From Yamagishiella unicocca (Eukaryota; Chlorophyta; Chlorophyceae; Chlamydomonadales; Volvocaceae): a stretch of DNA of 64,000 bases. Location of the stretch: contig BDSL01000081.1 of assembly GCA_003116995.1 (NCBI GenBank), positions 293,501-357,500 on the forward strand. The letters are read 5' to 3'. The translations under genes and the position numbers were made by a program. Positions within the stretch are counted from its first letter, which is position 1, and every line of letters begins with the position of its first letter. Positions 36,001-45,000 of the stretch are shown in pieces. The notes under the pieces are model-generated. The model saw only the letters and a program-made list of their open reading frames with translations, did no database searches and was not told the DNA's origin.

Positions 36001-39000
36001 GCCCAGACCGCCGCCGCCAGCGCCAGTGCCGGCACCGGCACCGGCGTCGCCGCCGGCGGCCAGCTGCCCCGCCGGGGTCAGCTCGGCGTCGGCGTCCTCG
36101 CCCATCAGGCCTGTGGCCGGGGTTACAATTGCGTCGGGTTGAGTAGGAAGCCCTGGGCTTACCCACTCGGCTCCAGATGTGACCGCATACTGCACGACAG
36201 CACCGTGCGGGTCGGTAATGCTGTACGAAGTACGATGCCGTACTTACAAACCCTTCCCGATCTCCGCTCCAGTGCCGTACCCACCTGCCACCGACTGCAC
36301 CAGCGCCGCCGAGCGCGTCATGCTCCTCCGCAGCTCCCCCACCTTCCCCGCCTCCTCCAGCCTCAGCACCAGCGCCTCCGGGTGCTCCGCCGCCGCCTCA
36401 CGCTTCATGCCCTCAGGCACCAGCGCCACAGCGTTGGCCGCTCCTCCCGCCTGCTCCGGGAGCAGCTCCAGCAGCCGCCAGCCGCGCCAGTAGGTCCTGC
36501 GGGGGCGAGTGGCGATGAGTGGGAATAAAGGGAGGGCAGCCGCAGCGGAGGTCGATTACATGGACGGCTGCCCTTGCTCGGTGGTGCTCACTCGCCCTAG
36601 ATTGACCCGTGCAGCCCGCAGACACGTGTGGGTTAAGATTTTAAACCAACCGTCCCCATGCGTGTGACTGAAAACTGATATATACCCCTTAAAGTAGAGC
36701 CTGTAAGGTGAGCTTCTCTCCCCTTCCCGCGCCCCCGCCCCTCACCTGCTCTCCAGCACCTCGCCGCTTTCCTTCTCGCGGCTGAGGTACACCCTCCCCC
36801 GCCACACGCGCAGGTAGCGGGGCAGCCAGCGAGCCACCCGGCCGCCCACACCCTCCCACGACAGCAGCTGCACCGGCACGCCGAACTCGGAGTCGGTCAC
36901 CCACAGCGGCGCCGCGGCGCCGCCAAGGGCCTGCTCGGCTCCTGCCGCCGCCGCCTCTGCCTGCTGCGCCGACCCATCAGTGCTGCCGTCTTTAGCACCG
37001 CGCGACAGCCCAGCTATGACCCCCATGAGGCGGTGGAAGCGCCAGGGGCTGAACAGCACGCGCAGGGGCGACGCAGCGACGCGTGTGCGCACCGCCGGCA
37101 GCCGCGGGTGCTGCGCCGCCGCCACCTGCACCCCGGCCTTCATGCCGAAGCGGGGCAGCAGGGTCACCAGCTCCGGAGCGTCGTCGCCGTCGGATGCAAG
37201 ACGCCGCAACAACTCCGCCAGGCCACCGGAGTCGACCTCGCAAGCATCGCCGTCCGCATCCTGGCCCGCCGCGACAGCCAGGTCGCCTTGCTTCTCGGCC
37301 GCGATGGCACGCGCAGGCGCCTCCGCCTCCGCCTCCTCCGCCGCAGCCAACTTGGCCACGAACGCCAGACCTGCCGGCGATGGCGGATCGGCGGTGGCGG
37401 CGGGGGTGCCGGCGAGCTTGCCCTTCTGGCCGCCAGAAGTGCCGCCGCTGCCGCTGCCTGCGAAGGAGGGTATCGGCCCAAAGAGCGCCGACGCGGCTGC
37501 TGAGCCGCTCACCAGCGGCTCCCCCTTCTCTGTCAACGAGGGCCGCGTGGAGGGCCACGCGAACGCGCCGCCCACCAGCGCCGCCTCCACCCGCTCCAGC
37601 GCGACGTCGAAGCACTCGTACAGGGTCGCCTCCTCGCTGCCCGGCGCCAGGCCGTGCGCCCGGGCGGTGGAGGAGGTGAGGGAGAAGCAGCCCAGGTCCA
37701 GCAGCAACGTGGCGCGGCCCTGCGTACCAAGTGCGCGAACGAGGGACAACACCAGGCGGCCGGATGTTGTGTGTCGCTCGGAAGCTGGAACGGGAGGCCA
37801 GGGCGAATGTGCCACACACCGGTGTGCCCTTCCTCGCCTCCCCTGAGGACTCCGCCGCGTAACGACCTGCCGGTTGGGCAGCAACTCAGTTCTCCATTTC
37901 CTCAATCACCCCATCTATGCCCTGCTCCCACGGGCTCCCACCCAACTTCGTCTTTCGTATCCTCACCCAAGTTCTCCAGCATGCATCTCGAAACGTCTTT
38001 CCTAAACGGTTTTCCTCGCATCCACGCGTCTTCCTCGAAACCCGCCCCTCGCGGCTCCCTCCCCCACCTTGTCGTCCGGCAGCGCCACCTTGGGCGCGTG
38101 CATGACCACCTCCAGCACCAGCCGGGGCCGCTCCGCGGACAGCGCCCGCAGCCGCACCTGCGCCAGCCGCTGCAGCTGCTGCGCGCGAGCCGAGGCCTGG
38201 GCCTGCAGGGGCACGAGTGCGAAATGGGTGCGTTAATTTACCACGGTGTACGTATTTTGGGGGGGGACCCGAGGAAGACCCGTGGATGCCAGAAAAAAAA
38301 CGTTTATTTGGGGGGGGGACCCGAGGGAGGGAGCGGGCTGGAGACGACATGCAGCGGGGCGGGGAAGGTTGGGGGATGAGACGTTAGGGCAGACGTCAGG
38401 GTCAGTAACGGCACATGCCGCTCGGACAGCGCACGCACCTGCAGGTTCCCGATGCCCAGCTGCTCGTGGGTGGCGAAGAAGGCGGTGACGGTCCGCAGCG
38501 CCGCGGCGTTGTAGGTCACGTAGCTGGGAGCCAGCCGCACCGAAACCACCGCGTCGGCGGAGCCGTCCTGCGGGGTGGGTAGGCGGGGAGGACCCGTGGA
38601 TGCCAGAGAAAACCGTTTAGAACAGATGTGCGGGGTGGGTGAGTGGAGAGGATGGGAGGGATGGAGAGGAAACCGGGCAGGGGCGACGCAGTCCCCACGT
38701 TGAGGAAGCCCGAGCAAGACGAAAGGAACGTCACCAAAGAACACCGAGCACTGGATCATCTGTGGCGAGAACGCGGGAGACGGCTAGCTAGGACCAACAT
38801 AAGAGGAAATGGTGACGGTCGCGGCGGCGGCTGCGCCTCATCCCCGCCCGCACTCCAGGACAATCACCGCCGGCACCAGCCACGACCACCCCCTCCACAT
38901 CACCGCCCTCACCTGCGGTTTCCGGAGGAGGTCGAGCATGAAGGCGCAGGGCGGGGGCGCCGACCCATGGGACGGTGCACTGCCAGCGGGACTGACTGGG

Positions 39001-42000
39001 CCGGCGGGCGGGGTCGTACCGCTGCCTGCCGCTGCCTCCTGGGCCAGCGACTTCCCGGCACCTGTGCGACACAGGGTCGGTTCGACGCTCTTATTTATTC
39101 TATATCCACTATTTGTATAGTTAAGCTGCAAAGGCAAACGAAACAACTAAGAAATAGGACTGCTGCGCCGCTGTGCTCTGGCTGTGACTGGGTAGGGGAC
39201 ATGCGGCTATCCGGGCAACTGTTGCGTCCCTATACAACAGCCCACGCGGCCATGCAGCCAGCCAGCAACCCCCCTCGAGAGGCAATTAGCAGCTAAATGA
39301 ACCCTTGTACCCAGGTAGGCACCGGCTGGTCGGCACCAACCACCCCGCTCGGCATGTGCACCCCCCCCCGCTCCCAGCCTATGCGCCAGCTGCACTTCCC
39401 GAGCCGAGTAACCAGGTCTTTCTGCACCCCTGCACCCCCCCCATCTTGTGCCCCTCCAACCCCCAGCCCCGCACCTGCGGTCCCCAGCTGTCCCGTGCAC
39501 AAGATCATCCCCTGGGGCGACTCCACACCCGCCCACCCAACTCGCAGGTTGAGCCCCAGGGTGGTCGGGTAGGTCAGCACCCGCACGCCCACCGCCTGGG
39601 GCGCCGCGGGGGGAGGAGGGGCAGCAGCGTACGACAAGGTTTTCCAGTCAGTACGACAAAGGTTCTCAGTGGGTTAGTGTGTCTTTGGCGGCGAGGTATA
39701 ATACAAGGGTCTCATGCGGCTACATTTCCGTCAAGGATGCTCTCATGTAGAGGAGTGAGGGGCGCCCAACGGAACATGGATTTTGAGGTGATTTACAAAA
39801 ATACCACACACCGTCGGGCTCGGGATGTTGCTGTCCTGCTATTGCAGGGAAATCGTGGCAGTGCCGAGAGAGAGGCGCGCGGGGGTGCTTAGCAGGCGCA
39901 GCGCCCGCACCTGCATGGAGGCGCTGATGAGCGGCTGCTCGGAGGCGCCGTCCCGTAGCTCCAGGGAGGAGCTGTCCACCGCCACCTCCAGCAGGGTGAG
40001 CAGCGTGAACGGCGTGCTGCCGCCGGTGTCGTCCTCGGAAAATTCCTGCGTACGACATGGGAACGTACAAGGGAGACACCCGATGTCCCGAATGTCAAAG
40101 TGAAGCCCCTGGGCTGGTGATTAGCCAGCGGCGACTTGGCCTGTCCTCCTCCCACTGCACCCACTTCCTTGCCCTCCTCCCACTGCACCCACACCTCCCG
40201 TTCCCGCTCCCCCCTACCAGCCCCCGAGTCACCTGCTGCCTCAGCAGCTCCTGCAGCCGGTCCCACTCCTCCGGTCCCAGGGCGCCCGAGGAAGCCCCGG
40301 GGCCACCGCCGCCACCCCCCGTCGTCGCCGCCACTGCCGCCGCAGCCGCAGCAGCGTCGCCGCCGGGCTTGCCAGCCGGCGCCTTGCCCTGCCCCCACAT
40401 CCAGCCCAGCCAGCTGCTGCTGGCAGCCGCAGCAGGCTGAGCGCCCGGAGCGGGCGTGCCAGCGGGCAGTCCTTGCGCTGTGGAGGCGGCCAGCTGGGAT
40501 TGCACCTTGGCGTGCGCCAGCCGCCTGCACGGGGCCGGGCAGAGCCCCAGAGGAGTTGAGGGGGAAGGGGAGGCTGAGGCCGCTGCGTCGCTCCTCCCCT
40601 CCGCCGGCATTCCCCGTGCCCGCACGTCCCCCGCTCATGCAGCTGGGCAATGGTTCCGCAGCGTGCAAGCGCGCAGCCGTTAAACCATCCCTCCCCCCTC
40701 GCCCCTTGCTTTGTCGGCCGTGGATTCGCGGATTCTCCTATAATTTCCCCTCCCCGCCTACACGTGCATGCAGGCGGCGGCAGTCCCCCCATGGTGCACG
40801 ATCGTACGGTCGTACGGCATTCGTACCTGAAGATCAGGATGGTCCCCTCCGGCAGCTGCGCGTCCATCTCTGCGATGCTGCCCTCGTCAGGACCCGGACC
40901 CGGACCTGGACCCGGACCCAGACCCGGACCCGGCCCCGGCTGCTGCGGCGGCGGCGGCGCGCCGCCCTTGCCGGCCCCAGCCGCCGCCGCGCCCGCTGCC
41001 GGCCCTGCCGTGATGACCCGCACGTAGGCGGCCACGTACTTCTTGCGCAGGCTGCAGGCGGTCTGCAGCTGCGACCAGCTGCAGCGGGAGCTGGTCAGCT
41101 GCTTGCGCACCGCCAGGAGGGCGTAGCGCCACCACACGCGGGCGGCGGGGCCTGCAGCGGCGTGCGGGCAGTGCGGTTGGAGATAAGAGTGGAAAGAGGT
41201 GACCGACAGAGATCGCATCGCTTTCTTGGCTATGGGTGCGGAAACCCTAAAACCCGCACCCCCCAAAGCCCCGCCCCTGCGCTCTAGCGCCCCATCGACG
41301 TGTCCCCAAACGCGACGCTCCAACCAGCCTTTCGGTTCCTCTTCCGGTGCACGTTCCCTCGCCACCCACCCGCATCCGGCCTGCACTTCGGCCGCATAGT
41401 CCTGTACGGCGCGTTGGCGGTGTAGCTGTCCAGCGTCTCCAGCAGCGCCCGTGAGCCCACGTACTGCTGCCGGCTGAGCGCCAGGGACACGGAGCGCAGC
41501 GCGATGCGGCCCTCCTGGCGGGGGGCCGCTGCCTCGCCGCCACCGCCGCCGCCGTCGCTGGTGGTGGTGGTTGCGGCCAGGGCCTTGCTTGACCTGCGCG
41601 CCACATGCAGGGGCCCCCGGCAGAGGGGGAGCGGAATGGGCGAGAAGTCCTCAGGAAACCGAGCCGGGAGGCCGTGGCCGCGGGAAGAAGCGCAAAGACC
41701 GAGAAGCAGGCGGGGAGCAGCGGAGAGCCGTGGGGAGCCGTGGGGAGCCGCGGCATGGCGCGTGGCTTACCCCCCGTCATCCCGTAGAGCACAAGCCAGC
41801 GATGGAAGCACACACACATACACACGTTGGAACGCAAGCCGAGTGTGCGCCCCCCGGCCCCCGCATCCAGATCTGCCGGACTCCGCATATGCCCTTGTCT
41901 CCCTGCTGATCGGTGCCGCCGGCCCCACCTGCGCACGTAGTTCATCTGTCCGCTGATGGGCAGCAGCAGGTAGTCGTGCGGGTTGAGCTTGCCGCCGGGG

Positions 42001-45000
42001 GCGTGGCGGGCGGGCAGGAAGAGCGCGTCCCACTCGTACACCACCAGGCTCGACCAGTCGTCCCGGGGGGGGCGCATGAAGGGGCGGCCGGCGTCGAAGT
42101 ACACGCCCAGCTCCTCCAATATCACGGCCTGCGGCCCGGGAGGAGGTCACGAGGAAGACCCGTGGATGTGAGGAAAACGTTTAGGACAGACGTTTCGAGA
42201 TGCATGCCGGAGAACTTGGGTGAGGAAAAGACGGAGGCAGGAGGTAGGAGCACAGGGGGGGGTCGGCGGAGCGCAGGAGAAGCGGCTCTGTCATCTTGCG
42301 GTACCTGAGGGCCTGTACGGCACCCGGGAGGGCGACAGATGGCGTGGCTATGGCACCGCAGCCTCCATCGTGCCAGCCCGGTTATCAGGGCCCCACCCGA
42401 CCAACAGTGCGATCGCCCACCGCCATCACCACGTAAGAAGTTGCAACCGGCACCCCCACATTTCTCGCAACCGCCAGCCCCACTCCCAGCTGACGGGTGG
42501 CCCACGCACCTTGCGCAGCATGTTGAGGACGTCCGCCGTCACGAAGGCCTCGCGGCCCGCAGCGTCCACCGTGTGCATGCACACCCGCTCCAGAACCACC
42601 CCGGCAGCCAGGGACTGGCCCGGCAGGCTGGAGCTGTCCTCGTACCTGGCGGGTGGGAGCAGGTGGGGGTGGGGGTAGGCAGCAGGGGAAGGAGCCAGAG
42701 GAAGGGGGTTGTAGAGTGGCAGGCAGGTGGATGGCGGAGACGCCACGTGGGCCCTCCATGACGGCCGTGTTTGTGCTGAAAGCTGTGGCACTAGCAGTTG
42801 CCAGGAGCCGTGATATGAGCCGTGTCACGAGCCACGTCAGCAGCCGTGTCATGACCCACATCAGCAGCCGTGTCACGACCCACATCAGCCGCCGTGTCAC
42901 GACCCACATCAGCAGCCGTGTCACGACCCACATCAGCCGCCGTGTCACGAACCACGTCAGCAGCCGTGTCATGACCCACGTCAGCAGCCGTGTCACGACC
43001 CACATCAGCAGCCGTGTCACGACCCACATCGGCGGCCGTGTCATGACCAACATCAGCAGCCGTGTCACGACCAACATCGGCAGCCGTGTCACGACCAACA
43101 TCAGCAGCCGTGTCACGACCAACATCGGCAGCCGTGTCACGACCCACATCGGCAGCCGTGTCACGACCCACATCGGCAGTCGTGTCACGACCAACATCAG
43201 CAGTCGTGTCACGACCAACATCGGCAGTCGTGTCACGACCAACATCGGCAGCCGTGTCACGACCAACATTAGCAGCCGTGTCACGACCAACATCGGCAGC
43301 CGTGTCACGACCCACATCGGCAGCCGTGTCACGACCCACATCGGCAGTCGTGTCACGACCAACATCAGCAGTCGTGTCACGACCAACATCGGCAGCCGTG
43401 TCACGACCAACATCAGCAGCTGTGTCACGACCAACATCAGCAGCCGTGTCACGACCAACATCGGCAGCCGTGTCACGACCAACATCGGCAGCCGTGTCAC
43501 GACCAACATCATGGTATGCGAGGCCAGCGGGACTGCCTGACCCAGGGAACCACCCGCCCCATGGCAGGGCACCGCAGAGCAGCCGCATGGACGTCTGACA
43601 TCTCGCCTATCCTGCACACCCTCCTTCCCTCCCCTACCATCCCCAGGACTCCTACAGAACGCCCGGCACCTACGGGTGCCAGGGCACTGCACACCCGCAC
43701 CTGATGTGCACGTTGGACAGCCGCAGCTGCAGGTTGCCCAGCACGGTGTGCATCAGGGCCTGCAGGTTGAACAGCCCACCCCCGGACCCCGCCCCCGGGG
43801 GCTTCTGGGCCCCCTCCTGTTGAGCCCGGAGCGTCAGCTTGGCTTGCAGGTCCTGTGGGAGGGAGGTCGGGGGAGAGGAGCGGCGGGAGGGGGTTCGGGG
43901 GAGAGGTCTTGCAGGAGAGGATGCATGGAGACGCAGGAGCCGCGGTAAAAGGGTTGGCAGAGGAGGTGACAGCTGCGCTGGTAACTCAAAAGAGGGCCGA
44001 TCGACGACGGCCCCCTGCCGAGCAACCACAACTCTCGGCCTCACCTGCGGCCCCTTACCCTCCCCAAACCTCCACCAACCGCTTCCCCCCTCCCGCACCA
44101 CCATCACACAACCCCTCCCGGAACGCCTTCCCCCCTCCCGGACCTGCAGCCAGGCGGCCTCCGCCGCTTGCACCCGGTGCCGCTTGGCCTCCAGTTCCGC
44201 AGCCGCCACGTCAGCCTCGTACTGCGACACATCGGCCTGCTCGGGGGTGGAGGGAGGCCGACGGGGTATCAAGGGGAGGATGCCCTTGATGCTGGATGCC
44301 CACACAGACCTAGGCGGTGGCGGCACAACTACCACCACCGGGAGAGCCTCCGCCCACACAGACCCAGGCGGTGCCACCTCGCTCGTTCGAGGGAATGGGG
44401 CAGGACGCCGGCGGCGCCTGGCAAGGTACTGTGTTCCTTCAAACACAGCTCCGTAGCCCCGCAGCCCGCGGAACTGCAGCGGCCCGTGACAGCTAGGCCC
44501 CCTCCTCGTGGGCTCTTACTCCATCTTAGTGAGCCGTAAGCCCATCACCTCCGCCGTTGCACCCCCTCACAGCGGCCCCCACCTTCCGCCCTAGCTGCCC
44601 AACCCCACCTTCCGCCCATCCACGACCAGTGTCACCCCAGCACACACACCCTGTTCCTCGCTGCGGCCGACCCACATCGGAGAACCTCCCAATGCCCGCC
44701 TCACGTCCCTGTCTCGTGCACGAAACCTCCGCCCCTGTCCTTCCCCCATCCCGCCTCCAGCTCCGTGGCTCTTCCCACCCCCTCGGGGCCCTTCAGCCGC
44801 ACCGTGGCCCCCTGCGCGCTGGGCGGCTCCTTGGGGCAAGCGAGAATGTAGAGGCGGTCGAACTCCACCACCACGGGCTCGCGGCCTAGCGCCGCCCAGG
44901 GCACCTGGCGACAGCAGGCGGGGAAGGGGGGCCCCAGCAGCGCAGCTTGCACGCATCAGGAGCGCGATATCGAGCAGGACAGGGGCGGGCTGTTGGGAGG

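Larger units (their letters stand above)
31785..39595 (-). other. VPS13: VPS13 section 2: repeating beta-groove with PH insertion (exons 11-21, residues 628-2361)
   Basis: Exons: 39595-39475, 39061-38913, 38567-38439, 38202-38068, 37719-36746, 36496-36285, 36110-34891, 34774-34317, 34112-33957, 33781-33642, 33289-31785. The sequence alternates amphipathic beta-strand segments (VVSVRLAPSYVTYNAAALRT, LVLEVVMHAPKVALPDD) with Ala/Gly/Glu/Pro-rich loops, the pattern of repeating-beta-groove proteins. Exon 17 (1,220 nt) and exon 21 (1,505 nt) are unusually long and dominated by low-complexity inserts. Confidence 0.85.

Noticed and set aside
42653..43588. Long repetitive proteins on both strands across 42.8-43.5 kb
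   Set aside because: Produced by a 24-bp minisatellite whose length is a multiple of three. Phase and the NVHIRYED junction place it in VPS13 intron 4.
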